DNA of 64,000 nucleotides from Corynebacterium felinum. Lineage in GTDB: Bacteria > Actinomycetota > Actinomycetes > Mycobacteriales > Mycobacteriaceae. This document shows positions 9,832 to 18,120 of this stretch, one piece after another (within the stretch, counting starts at the first letter, position 1; the number at the start of each line of letters is the position of its first letter). The notes beneath the pieces are model-generated. The model searched no databases. It saw only the letters and a list, made by a program, of their open reading frames with translations, and was not told the DNA's origin. The DNA lies in NCBI RefSeq assembly GCF_030408755.1, contig NZ_CP047209.1, forward strand, positions 2,480,001-2,544,000, in the 5' to 3' direction. A program made the position numbers and the translations under genes.

Positions 9832-9904
9832 GCGCCATTAGCTCAATTGGTAGAGCAACTGACTCTTAATCAGTGGGTTCGGGGTTCGAGTCCCTGATGG
9901 CGCA
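9832..9904 (+). tRNA. tRNA-Lys (CTT anticodon), copy 2
   Basis: It is base-for-base identical to the tRNA at 9413-9485, with a different downstream hairpin. Confidence 0.96.
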
Positions 9905-9910
9905 CACTGT

Positions 9911-9938
9911 AATCCTCAGCATATTTTTGCTGAGGATT
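9911..9938 (+). terminator. Terminator after tRNA-Lys copy 2
   Basis: The stem AATCCTCAGC / GCTGAGGATT with a T-rich loop is followed by TTTTCTGTTTT. Confidence 0.75.
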
Positions 9939-10105
9939 TTTCTGTTTTCCACCCACACCTTTTTTACTCCACTTCCCCACCCTACAGCGGTAGGTGATGC
10001 GCAATGTTGGCTTGTGGTGGTTGTCCAGCTGGTGTTGTCGCCGCTTGTTGTGCTGCTGGGAGGAAATTGTGGGTGGCGCTACCCCCTTGTTTTCTTCAGG
10101 ATGGA

Positions 10106-10141
10106 TTGAATAGGCGTAGTGGTTGGCTAGACTCGTAAACC
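10106..10141 (+). promoter_or_regulatory. Putative promoter of pncA, giving a leaderless mRNA
   Basis: TTGAAT (10106-10111) and TAGACT (10128-10133) are separated by 16 bases. The expected start of transcription lies within a few bases of the ATG at 10142, and no Shine-Dalgarno sequence is visible. Leaderless mRNAs are common in Actinobacteria. Confidence 0.5.
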
Positions 10142-10705
10142 ATGAGAGCGCTTGTTGTAGTTGATGTTCAAAATGATTTCTGTCCTGGTGGATCTTTAGC
10201 AACGACTCGTGGCGGTGTGGTTGCTGAAGGTATTGCGCAGCATATGGTTGAGCATGCTGACCGTTATAAGGTGATGGTGGCTACGAAGGATTGGCATATT
10301 GATCCTGGTAGCCACTTTTCTGATTCCCCCGATTTTGTGGATTCGTGGCCGGTGCATTGTGTGGCTGATTCTTTAGGTGCTGATTTCCACCCCGCTGTAG
10401 CTGGTGTGCAGGATCGTTTTGATGAGGTTTTTCTCAAAGGTCAGTATTCGGCGGCCTATTCAGGTTTTGAAGGTGTTGCAGCCAGTGATGGCGCTGCCTT
10501 GGATCTGTGGTTGCGTGAGCGCGGAATAGACATTATTGATGTGGTGGGTATCGCCACGGATTATTGTGTGCGCGCGACCGTCCTTGATGGGTTACGCCAT
10601 GGTTTTGAGGTGAAGGTTCTCACTGATCTGGTCTCGGCAGTGACGGAGGAAACTGGTGATGCTGCGATGCAAGAGATGGTGAAAGCTGGCTGCCAGTTAG
10701 CCTAA
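10142..10705 (+). CDS. pncA: Nicotinamidase/pyrazinamidase
   Basis: This 187-residue cysteine hydrolase of the isochorismatase fold converts nicotinamide to nicotinate in NAD salvage; homologues also activate pyrazinamide. The catalytic Asp is residue 8 (VVVDVQNDF). The metal site is in KDWHIDPGSHF, the Lys is in FLKGQYSAAYSGF, and the nucleophilic Cys is in ATDYCVRAT. Length is typical. It pairs functionally with pncB at 57 kb, which uses the nicotinate formed here. A large hairpin follows the stop. Confidence 0.95.
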   Translation: MRALVVVDVQNDFCPGGSLATTRGGVVAEGIAQHMVEHADRYKVMVATKDWHIDPGSHFSDSPDFVDSWPVHCVADSLGADFHPAVAGVQDRFDEVFLKGQYSAAYSGFEGVAASDGAALDLWLRERGIDIIDVVGIATDYCVRATVLDGLRHGFEVKVLTDLVSAVTEETGDAAMQEMVKAGCQLA

Positions 10706-10728
10706 GAAGTACCCCAACTACGCGAAAA

Positions 10729-10792
10729 CCCTCCTTCGACCTTTCTATCCCTTGAATGCTTAAGTCAAGTGGGAGAAAGGTGTGAAGGAGGG
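10729..10792 (+). terminator. Long imperfect hairpin between convergent pncA and DUF3618 gene
   Basis: About 28 base pairs of imperfect stem run from CCCTCCTTC to GAAGGAGGG. It probably terminates both convergent transcripts. Its core, TTCGACCTTTC opposite GAAAGG, resembles the hairpin units at 17.5 and 52.7 kb. Confidence 0.6.
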
Positions 10793-10817
10793 GGGTGAGT
10801 GTCGTAATGGTGAAAGA

Positions 10818-11093
10818 CTAGCGCGCGGCTAGAAGTTGCTGAAGTTCTTTCAGCTGCTTCTTACGTTTGCGGGAGGAGCTGACACCAATGACGACGAGAG
10901 CAGCAACCGCAATGCCGACTCCGGCAACAATTTTTTGAACCTGTGGTTCTTTCAGTTTCTGGGTGATACCGGATTTCACATCGTCAACGATGTGTTGCGG
11001 CTTCGTGCGGTCAGCAATTTCATCCAGCGTCTGCGCCAGCTGGCGGCGGGTGCGCTCAATTTCGCGCTGAATGTCATCAATGTTGCGTGCCAC
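10818..11093 (-). CDS. DUF3618 small membrane protein
   Basis: This is a 91-residue protein. The N-terminal helix RNIDDIQREIERTRRQLAQTL is the signature of DUF3618, found in Actinobacteria. A single membrane segment (VAGVGIAVAALVVIGV) near residues 57-73 is followed by a basic cytoplasmic-type tail. Family members are small envelope-associated proteins with no established function. It is divergent from bcp with a gap of about 90 bases that must hold both promoters. Confidence 0.85.
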   Translation of the reverse strand: MARNIDDIQREIERTRRQLAQTLDEIADRTKPQHIVDDVKSGITQKLKEPQVQKIVAGVGIAVAALVVIGVSSSRKRKKQLKELQQLLAAR

Positions 11094-11186
11094 TTTTTCT
11101 TAGTCTCCTCAAAAGGTATTACAAAGTTCCTAATACACCTTAGTCCTTTGCGAGGGAAAATGCGTGAAGAAGGTAAAGTTGATCCC

Positions 11187-11657
11187 ATGACTGAAAATGT
11201 GCGCTTGGAAACCGGCAGCGTTGCCCCACCGTTTAGCCTCCCGAACGATGAGGGTGGCACCACCTCGTTAAGTGATTTTGCGGGGAAGAAGGTCATTGTG
11301 TATTTCTACCCTCGGGCGAATACTCCAGGGTGCACGAAGGAAGCCTGCGATTTCCGGGATTCTTTAAGCCAGCTGGGTGGTCTTGGTATCGATGTTGTTG
11401 CTATCTCCCCAGATACTCCAGACAAGCTTGCGAAGTTTCGTGCTGATCACGATTTGAACTTCCCCCTGCTCTCCGACGTCGATAAGCAGGTGATGAATGC
11501 TTACGGTGCGTTTGGGGAAAAGAAGAACTACGGCAAGGTTGTCCAAGGTGTGATCCGCTCAACGTTTGTGATCGCAGCTGACGGGACTGTGGAGAAGGCG
11601 ATGTATAACGTGCGTGCGACCGGCCATGTTGCGCGTGTGTTGAAAGATCTGGCGTAA
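11187..11657 (+). CDS. bcp: Thioredoxin-dependent thiol peroxidase (BCP-type peroxiredoxin)
   Basis: This 156-residue peroxiredoxin reduces peroxides. The peroxidatic Cys is in the motif TPGCTKEACDF, with the second family Cys five residues later. PFSLPNDEGG near the start and the length fit the BCP/PrxQ family. I chose the ATG at 11187 (MTENVRLE) because homologues start there. An ATG at 11160 adds nine residues and has GAGGG just upstream, so it is a possible alternative. The much longer in-frame ORF from 10836 runs over the DUF3618 gene and is not real. A TetR gene begins six bases after the stop, suggesting co-transcription. Confidence 0.93.
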   Translation: MTENVRLETGSVAPPFSLPNDEGGTTSLSDFAGKKVIVYFYPRANTPGCTKEACDFRDSLSQLGGLGIDVVAISPDTPDKLAKFRADHDLNFPLLSDVDKQVMNAYGAFGEKKNYGKVVQGVIRSTFVIAADGTVEKAMYNVRATGHVARVLKDLA

Positions 11658-11663
11658 ATCCTC

Positions 11664-12332
11664 ATGGTGGCAGCGGATAAGGGCGACAATAAAGCAGCGG
11701 GTGAGCTAGGTGAGATCCTCCTCCCGCGACGTCGCCCTGCCCAGCAGCGTTCACGGGAGCGTTTTTGTCGCATTTTAACGGCGGCGCGTTCCGTGCTTGT
11801 CGACGTCGGCTTCGAGTCTTTCACTTTCGATGAGGTAGCCAAGCGCGCCGAGGTCCCCATCGGGACGTTGTACCAGTTTTTTGCCAACAAGTATGTGCTG
11901 ATTTGTGAGCTGGATCGGGAAGATACAGCGGCAACAGTAGCGGAGTTGACGACGTTTGCGGATCAGGTTCCGGCGCTGCAGTGGCCGGATATTTTGGATG
12001 AGTTGATCGATCACCTTGCCGATATGTGGCGGGCTGATCCTTCCCGGCGCGCCGTGTGGCATGCTGTGCAGTCGACTCCGGCGACGCGTGCGACTGCGGC
12101 GGCGACTGAGCGTGAAATGTTGGTGTTGTTGGCGCATGTGTTGCATCCGTTGGCGCCGCAATCGGATGAGTCTGAGCGGTTGATGATGGCGGGGTTGTTG
12201 GTGCACACGTTGGTGTCGTTGTTGAATTATGCGGTGCATGATCCGCACACCAGTGATGAGGTGTTTAAGGATACGGTTGCTGAGATTAAGCGGATGGCGA
12301 TTGCGTATTTGTTTGCTGTTGCTACTGGCTAA
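11664..12332 (+). CDS. TetR-family transcriptional regulator
   Basis: This 222-residue protein has the TetR DNA-binding domain at about residues 20-75 (RERFCRILTAARSVLVDVG, FDEVAKRAEVPIGTLYQFFANK). The Ala-rich helical C-terminal ligand domain is not assignable. It follows bcp with a six-base gap, so the two are probably translated from one mRNA. The ligand and targets cannot be read from the sequence. It is convergent with acpS with only about 30 bases between the stops. Confidence 0.9.
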   Translation: MVAADKGDNKAAGELGEILLPRRRPAQQRSRERFCRILTAARSVLVDVGFESFTFDEVAKRAEVPIGTLYQFFANKYVLICELDREDTAATVAELTTFADQVPALQWPDILDELIDHLADMWRADPSRRAVWHAVQSTPATRATAAATEREMLVLLAHVLHPLAPQSDESERLMMAGLLVHTLVSLLNYAVHDPHTSDEVFKDTVAEIKRMAIAYLFAVATG

Positions 12333-12364
12333 TTGCCGGGTTAGATTTTTGGCGGGGGGTTGGG

Positions 12365-12754
12365 TTAGGTGTTGAAGATGCAGATGGCGGTGGCGTAGTC
12401 GCCGTCGTGGCTGATGGAGACGGGGATGGTGTCTATCCCGGTGATGTCGGCGATTGTGCCGCTTAGGTGGATGATGGGGCGGTTGTAGGCGTCGGGGATG
12501 ATTTCGATTTCGCGCCAGTTGAGCTGTTCTTGGGTGATGCTTGGGGGTTGTCCGTAGCGGGATTGGCTCCAGGCTTTGATGAAGGCTTCTTTGGCGGCCC
12601 AGCGTCCGGCGAGGTGTTCGTCGCGGCGGGGCTTGGTGGTGGCGATGCGGTGTTCGCGGGCGGAGAAGACTTGGTCGAAGCGTGATCCTGGGGTGTTGAG
12701 GAGTTCGGCGAAGCTGGGGATGTGGACGAGGTCGATTCCGGGGTGGGTGCTCAT
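12365..12754 (-). CDS. acpS: Holo-[acyl-carrier-protein] synthase
   Basis: This 129-residue phosphopantetheinyl transferase moves 4'-phosphopantetheine from CoA to the ACP domain, here most likely that of the type I fatty acid synthase. The magnesium-binding Asp is in GIDLVHIPSF and the WAAKEAF motif carries the conserved Glu and Lys. In several corynebacteria acpS lies directly behind the synthase gene. Here the same-strand order is kept, but a 4.4-kb surface-protein gene lies between them. Confidence 0.95.
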   Translation of the reverse strand: MSTHPGIDLVHIPSFAELLNTPGSRFDQVFSAREHRIATTKPRRDEHLAGRWAAKEAFIKAWSQSRYGQPPSITQEQLNWREIEIIPDAYNRPIIHLSGTIADITGIDTIPVSISHDGDYATAICIFNT

Positions 12755-12794
12755 TGTTCTTAGTTTTCCATTTTTTGTGCTGCAGGGTGTGAAA

Positions 12795-12834
12795 AAACAC
12801 CCAGTGGTTGCTGGTGTGCATTCACTGGGTGTTT
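12795..12834 (-). terminator. Terminator of the surface-protein gene
   Basis: The stem AAACACCCAGTG / CACTGGGTGTTT with a 16-base loop lies 25 bases after the stop of the surface-protein gene, with a T-run on the minus strand. Confidence 0.75.
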
Positions 12835-12859
12835 GTGTTGAACTTTGGTCTAGAAGGGG

Positions 12860-15800
12860 TTAGTTTTCGCGGCGGCGGAGCATGAACACGCCGATTGTGC
12901 TCAGCAGTGCGCCGAAGACTACCCATGCAAGAAGATGCTTATCGACGCCGGTGCGTGCTAGTTGCGCCGGTGCACTCTGTGGGCTGTGGGTTTGTCCTTG
13001 CTTCTCCTGTTCTTTGTGCATGTCCGGGGTTGCTGCCAGTACTGCGCTTTCTTGGTGTGGCGCAGGTTGTGGGATGAATGGTGCTACAACCAGTGGGATG
13101 AGTGGAATCAGCAGCGGAATCCATGGAATGTAGGTGTTTGTTGCTGTGAAGGTGTGGTCCTTGTTGTTCTCATCAAGGATAAAGCGGATTTCAGGTACTT
13201 CTTGGAGCACGAAGCCAAGTCGCTGTGCCTTCTGTGTGTCTTCGGTGATCACGCAGGTGGAACCGAAGGGGATCTGCGCATCAACGTCTACAGGGGTGTT
13301 GTTACCTACTACCTCTACTGTGCCTTCCTTCACGGTGCTGCTTGCACTGTGCTCGCAACGGTAGTTGAAAGTGAAGGTGTTGGTGGCAAACCACGGCCAG
13401 CCTTCTACTTTCTTGGCGAGGTTAAATCCCCCACCGTCGCGGGTGTAGTGGTTGGTGAACTCCACTGTCGCGGGTTGCTCACCGGCACGCACGTTAACGG
13501 TCATAGGTTGGGTGGGTTGGTGAACAAACCCTGGGATTGTCGCCGAATCAGCACGCTCAGTCAGGGTGCAGGTGGTTCCCACTGGGTAGGTGTGTGGTGA
13601 GGCTACTGCCTTGCCATCGCCTGAAATACTGATTTGACCCGTGGTTGCTTTCGCCCCTTCGTAGGCTGGGGTGCAGGTGTAGTCGAAGATGAATGCACGC
13701 CCTGCTGCACGTTGTGTGAGCACATCAACGTCAGTATCTGCGCTTAAGGTTTTACGCAGCATGAAGGGATATTCTTCGGCGGTGTAGGTGTTGGTTGCAA
13801 CGACCGCTACTGCTGGTTGTTGATCCTTTGTCACACTAAAGGTGACGGTATTGTTTTCCACTGGCTGCCCGCCGCCCACGCTCATGTGGGTTTTCAGTGT
13901 GGTGTGTTCAACCTGCGCTGCTTCTTCAGTGATCGTGCATTCGCCGGTGGGGATGTTACTGAGCATGGCTGGTTTTCCAGACTCTACTTCCACGGTGCCT
14001 GTGACACCATCGGCGCAGGTGTAGCGGAAGTGAAAGCGCTTCGGGGCAAGTGCTGCCGCGTTGCCTTCTACTTGCTTAGTGATGCTGAACCCACCTGTGT
14101 CGCGCACATAGGTGTTGGTGATTTCCACCCGCACTGTTTCACCGGCAGTGTTCACGGTGACACTGGCTGGCTGGAAGGTCACGCCGTGGGCGTAGCCTGG
14201 ACGCTGCGCATCAGCTTCCGTGAAACTACACGTGGTGCCGGTGGGCACGGCGTCGATACGCACAGTGCTGCCGTCACCGGGAACAGTGATCGGATCAATA
14301 TTCATCCCCTCGCAGCGCGCGATGATGCTAAACGGCGTGGCCGAAGGTGCAGCCTTGCCGTCAACGATGACATTTTTGCGCAGCTCAATACTGCCTGTCT
14401 CGCGGGTGTAGGTGTTTGTTGCCTCCACCAGCACGGTCGCACCCTTTGTCACCGGCACGCGAATCGACCCGTCGCCATCGGTGGTGACCGGATGCGCGTT
14501 CACACTAAAACCAGTGGCAAGGGTTGTGCCTGCAACTGCGGCATCCTTTTCCTTGATCACGCACTCCCCGACCGGGACGTTGGTGATTGCCGCAAATGCG
14601 CCGCCTTTGACCTCAATGTTGTCCCATTCCTGCTCACCGCAGCGCACGCTAAAGCTAAACGACGCCGGGGCGAGATTCTTCGCATCACCAGCAACAACCT
14701 TCTTGATATGCAGCTCGCCACGATCCTGGGTGTAGGTATTTGTTGCCTGAACAGTCACAACAGGGTCCGCATCTTTGCGCACATCAAAGCGCAACACTTC
14801 GCCATTGCGGGCGTGGGAATCTGCCACCGATACAACAGAAGAATGGCTCACACCAGCAATCGCTGCGGGGGCAAGTTCTTTAATTTCACACTGCCCCGTG
14901 GGGATCTGTGCGATTTCTTGAGTCTGCCCTGCCGCAACAGTCACATCTGTCCACTCTGGTGCCCCATCGCAGCGGTACTGGAAAGTGAAAGGACCCTGGG
15001 CTTTGTTCGCGGCATCGCCATCGACCACCTTGGTGATCTTAAACGCACCCTTATCGCGGGTATAGGTGTTGGTGGCGGTGACAACGACCTGTGCTGCGGT
15101 GTCATCACCAACGGTAAAGGTCAGCTCATTGGTGCCTTCGGCCTGCTGATCACCTGCCTGCAGCACGGTGCTCATGCTCACACCCTCAAGCGGTTGTTGC
15201 GCCGCTTCTTTGATCACACACTGCCCCTTAGGCACATCGTTGACCTGGGTAGGTGTATTCGGCTCAACAGTGATATCTGTCCAGTTGTTATCCCCGCACC
15301 GGTATTGGAACGTAAAAGACGCTGGCGCACGGTCTTTGCTATCGCCTTCCACCTTCTTGATAATGCTGAACCCACCAGTGGTCTTGGTGTAGTGGTTGGT
15401 CAAGATTGTGCGCGCCTTATCTGAAGTTTCGGGTGTAAGCGACGGCTCCACAACAATGTGACTGAAATTTTCGTTCAGCTCATAACCGTCGACGCTCACG
15501 GATTGCTTATCAATCTCGTCCAGGTGACATTCAATACCCAGCGGAAGTTCTGGGGATTGCTTTGTTTCCCCATTCGCTACCTCGATAGTCCCTTCAGTGA
15601 CCAACTGTGGCTGCGTCTCTTTGGTGAAACAGCGGTACTGCACCTTAAAGCTCGCCGGAATGTTCGCAGTAAGGCCACGAACCTGCTTGGTCACGGTGAA
15701 CTTGCCTCGCGCTTCTACATAAGAGTTGGTGAGGGCAACTTCGGTGGTCTGCTTATTTTGAATCGTCACCACAGCTGAAGCGCGATCAAGTGAAATTCTC

Positions 15801-17248
15801 ACATTATCTTGCGCCTCAAGGTTGCCATACTTACCTTGACCCACCACAACATTGTTGTGCGCAAAGCCTTCGATTACTGGTGAGGCAGATTCTGTAAGAG
15901 TTACTTGGGTACCTGTGGGGAGGTCACCCAGGAAACCTGCCAGTTGCGCCTGTGCACCTTCACGCACAGAAAGAGTACGAACCTCTGGCTGTTGTTCGCC
16001 TGGACGCAGAATCTTTGCTTCGATAGTGGCGCTATAATCTTGTGGCTTCTTGTCAGCCGGGATTCCCTCAACATGCTTGAAAATCCTGATGGCACCAGTG
16101 TTGTCTTTATACTGCGCCACAGCAGTGATCACGTTGTAGGCTTTGACTTCGGTTTCCACTCGGCTATTTTCGATGAAAGCCTCGTTGCGCAGTAGGTCAC
16201 CTTCTTGGTGAACACTGGGATCTAATTCCGTCATGATACGCACACGGTACACACGACTATCGGTGGTGTTTTTCAGCACCACAGTTGCTTTTTGCTGCCC
16301 CGTTGGCGTTTCCGACCATTCAACATCGAACTGATCGTGCGGAAGAAAAGACGTCTCGTGAGGTTTCTGGCTGGTTAAGTCCCAACTGCCACCGCCGTGT
16401 GGTTCTTCTAATTTTTTGTCACGGTAACGGATCTCGACCGAATTTTTGAATTCCGGTACCGCGCGCAAATATTGTGCTGGCTGCAAAGGCTTGGCAAAGG
16501 TGTCTGTGATTGTCACATCACCACCAGTACCGTTGGCATAAATGTGCCAACCGATGATGGCTTTGCCCTCCGAGTAGGTGAGCAAACCGTGGTACACGCC
16601 CTCTTTTTTCTGAACCCCATCGAGTGGGGAAAGATTCGGCGGGGTGGATTCACTCCCGAGACCAATAACGCCCTTATCAATGGCATCTTGGCTAACAATC
16701 GAAGACAATTCGACCACGCTACTGAGTGGGCCGAACTGAATGGAGGATTTTTCGATCCGCTGAGTTTTTTGCAGATACAAAGCAGATTCGTAGCTGCCTT
16801 TAGGTTCATCCTTGCGTGAAAGATCCGTGACAAAAGTACACTTGACCTCAGTCTTCTTCTGCACACATTCTGCTACAGCATTGCCTTCGGCATCATTCAT
16901 CGGTGCTGTACCCTCAGCGAAATTAGCCCACGCTGGGATGTCAATCTTGATGTAGTCACCGATTTTGGGAGCCCGATCAGTACGTGCATACGCACTAGCA
17001 TCCCAGTTGAAAGAAAAGACAATGCGCTCGTCTTGGACTAGATCAGCGCTTTTATCTTTTAAGCGGGTCAGCTTGCCGCCCGTGATATATAACTCGCTTC
17101 GATCGTGCCCACTGTCTTGGGCCGAGGCGATAGCAGGTGTCATCGACAGGAGAAGACCAAGGGTTGCAAGCAAAGACACCACTGCCTTTGCCGCAGGATT
17201 ACTCCTTAACCTTCCACCTGGCGAAATCTGTGCATGCGCGGATTTCAC
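12860..17248 (-). CDS. LAxTG-anchored surface protein with about nine DUF5979 repeats
   Basis: This is a protein of about 1460 residues. It has a long Sec signal peptide (core VVSLLATLGLLLSM, cleavage after ASA), an N-terminal adhesin-like region of about 350 residues, then about nine consecutive DUF5979-type Ig-like modules. Each module begins with a G-x-F-x-I-x-K-x-V-x-G pattern and ends with TNTY. The C-terminus has LARTG, a membrane helix and RRREN. LAxTG is the motif class of class E (housekeeping) sortases. The likely role is adhesion or a cell-wall scaffold. I place the start at the GTG at 17248, because AGGAG lies five bases before it; the TTG at 17263 is less likely. The gene separates acpS from fas and is the obvious accessory insertion here. 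Confidence 0.85.
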   Translation of the reverse strand: MKSAHAQISPGGRLRSNPAAKAVVSLLATLGLLLSMTPAIASAQDSGHDRSELYITGGKLTRLKDKSADLVQDERIVFSFNWDASAYARTDRAPKIGDYIKIDIPAWANFAEGTAPMNDAEGNAVAECVQKKTEVKCTFVTDLSRKDEPKGSYESALYLQKTQRIEKSSIQFGPLSSVVELSSIVSQDAIDKGVIGLGSESTPPNLSPLDGVQKKEGVYHGLLTYSEGKAIIGWHIYANGTGGDVTITDTFAKPLQPAQYLRAVPEFKNSVEIRYRDKKLEEPHGGGSWDLTSQKPHETSFLPHDQFDVEWSETPTGQQKATVVLKNTTDSRVYRVRIMTELDPSVHQEGDLLRNEAFIENSRVETEVKAYNVITAVAQYKDNTGAIRIFKHVEGIPADKKPQDYSATIEAKILRPGEQQPEVRTLSVREGAQAQLAGFLGDLPTGTQVTLTESASPVIEGFAHNNVVVGQGKYGNLEAQDNVRISLDRASAVVTIQNKQTTEVALTNSYVEARGKFTVTKQVRGLTANIPASFKVQYRCFTKETQPQLVTEGTIEVANGETKQSPELPLGIECHLDEIDKQSVSVDGYELNENFSHIVVEPSLTPETSDKARTILTNHYTKTTGGFSIIKKVEGDSKDRAPASFTFQYRCGDNNWTDITVEPNTPTQVNDVPKGQCVIKEAAQQPLEGVSMSTVLQAGDQQAEGTNELTFTVGDDTAAQVVVTATNTYTRDKGAFKITKVVDGDAANKAQGPFTFQYRCDGAPEWTDVTVAAGQTQEIAQIPTGQCEIKELAPAAIAGVSHSSVVSVADSHARNGEVLRFDVRKDADPVVTVQATNTYTQDRGELHIKKVVAGDAKNLAPASFSFSVRCGEQEWDNIEVKGGAFAAITNVPVGECVIKEKDAAVAGTTLATGFSVNAHPVTTDGDGSIRVPVTKGATVLVEATNTYTRETGSIELRKNVIVDGKAAPSATPFSIIARCEGMNIDPITVPGDGSTVRIDAVPTGTTCSFTEADAQRPGYAHGVTFQPASVTVNTAGETVRVEITNTYVRDTGGFSITKQVEGNAAALAPKRFHFRYTCADGVTGTVEVESGKPAMLSNIPTGECTITEEAAQVEHTTLKTHMSVGGGQPVENNTVTFSVTKDQQPAVAVVATNTYTAEEYPFMLRKTLSADTDVDVLTQRAAGRAFIFDYTCTPAYEGAKATTGQISISGDGKAVASPHTYPVGTTCTLTERADSATIPGFVHQPTQPMTVNVRAGEQPATVEFTNHYTRDGGGFNLAKKVEGWPWFATNTFTFNYRCEHSASSTVKEGTVEVVGNNTPVDVDAQIPFGSTCVITEDTQKAQRLGFVLQEVPEIRFILDENNKDHTFTATNTYIPWIPLLIPLIPLVVAPFIPQPAPHQESAVLAATPDMHKEQEKQGQTHSPQSAPAQLARTGVDKHLLAWVVFGALLSTIGVFMLRRREN

Positions 17249-18056
17249 TTTCTCTCCTAGCAAAGTTGAATAAGCAACAATTAAGCCACAGCAATCCTAT
17301 CTAGAATGAAAATCACACCCAAAACGTATAAGCCTTTTATATTTTTATTAAAAAGTGCCCCGCTACCTCGCAAAACACAAATCTGCAGCTCAGCCGTTGA
17401 TTTATCAACAACATCAATCAAAAGTTTGTCCCCATCGGGGGCAACTCCCCTAGCCTCAGCACGGCCCATCCCCTACTCGACCTTTGCGTCAACCCAGCCG
17501 CACATCCCAGTGCGTTCGACTGAAAAGGTCGAGTGCGCTTTGAAATACACCACGCGAAAGACCTGCCATCGTCACACGCAGCTCTACTCCTTCCTGACCC
17601 CTCCCCAGGGACTACTCGACCGTATCCACAATCATCAAGTTTTCTTCCTCGAAATTCACCAAACTCGACCTATTCTTTAAAACCAGCGAAAAACCATGCG
17701 CTCAAAAACAAAAGGTCGAGTGAGCCTCCTGGGCCTTCTCTCACACAAGCAAATTCTTCAGACTTAGGGGGCTGTAATAAACAACGAACACGAGAAAACT
17801 CGACCTTTCCACATAAATCCGGCTCTCAAACCTTCCTTCTCACAAAAAGGTCGAGTGAGCGTGATGTGAATCAGCAAAGCTGTGCCTTCTGCACCAAAAC
17901 TCGACCCATTCCCGATGACACCACACACTCACCCAACTTTTTCACACAACAGTCGAGTTACCCTTAGCACTGGAGCAACGCGCAGGGTTCATGTGCGGCT
18001 TGTGTTACTCCATCTAGCAAGGCAATACGCCACATAGTCCGGTACAAAGCACACAA
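17249..18056. repeat. Intergenic region with four degenerate hairpin units (CTCGACCTTT ... AAAGGTCGAG)
   Basis: This 800-base gap contains no supported gene. It holds four units of about 60 nt, at roughly 17475-17534, 17663-17722, 17798-17857 and 17898-17958. Each starts with CTCGACCT or a close variant and ends with its complement AGGTCGAG, and the middle sequence differs between units. A solitary CTCGACCG lies at 17614. The same arms recur in the tandem array at 52.7 kb. The surface-protein promoter must lie near 17270-17340. Confidence 0.65.
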
Positions 18057-18104
18057 AAGCCTCCCTTCCCCACCACAATCAGCTGTGGCGGAAAAGGGAG
18101 GCTT
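18057..18104 (-). terminator. Terminator of the fatty acid synthase gene
   Basis: The stem AAGCCTCCCTT / AAGGGAGGCTT with an inner CACCACA/TGTGG pairing begins about 16 bases after the fas stop codon. Confidence 0.75.
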
Positions 18105-18120
18105 GTGTCGCTGTTAGCGT

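Noticed and set aside
10836-11186. 117-codon N-terminal extension of the peroxiredoxin frame
   Set aside because: It overlaps the DUF3618 gene on the other strand, and the peroxiredoxin family has no such extension.
13817-15424. 535-residue frame antisense to the surface-protein gene
   Set aside because: Shadow of the repeated DUF5979 coding sequence; Cys/His-rich nonsense product.
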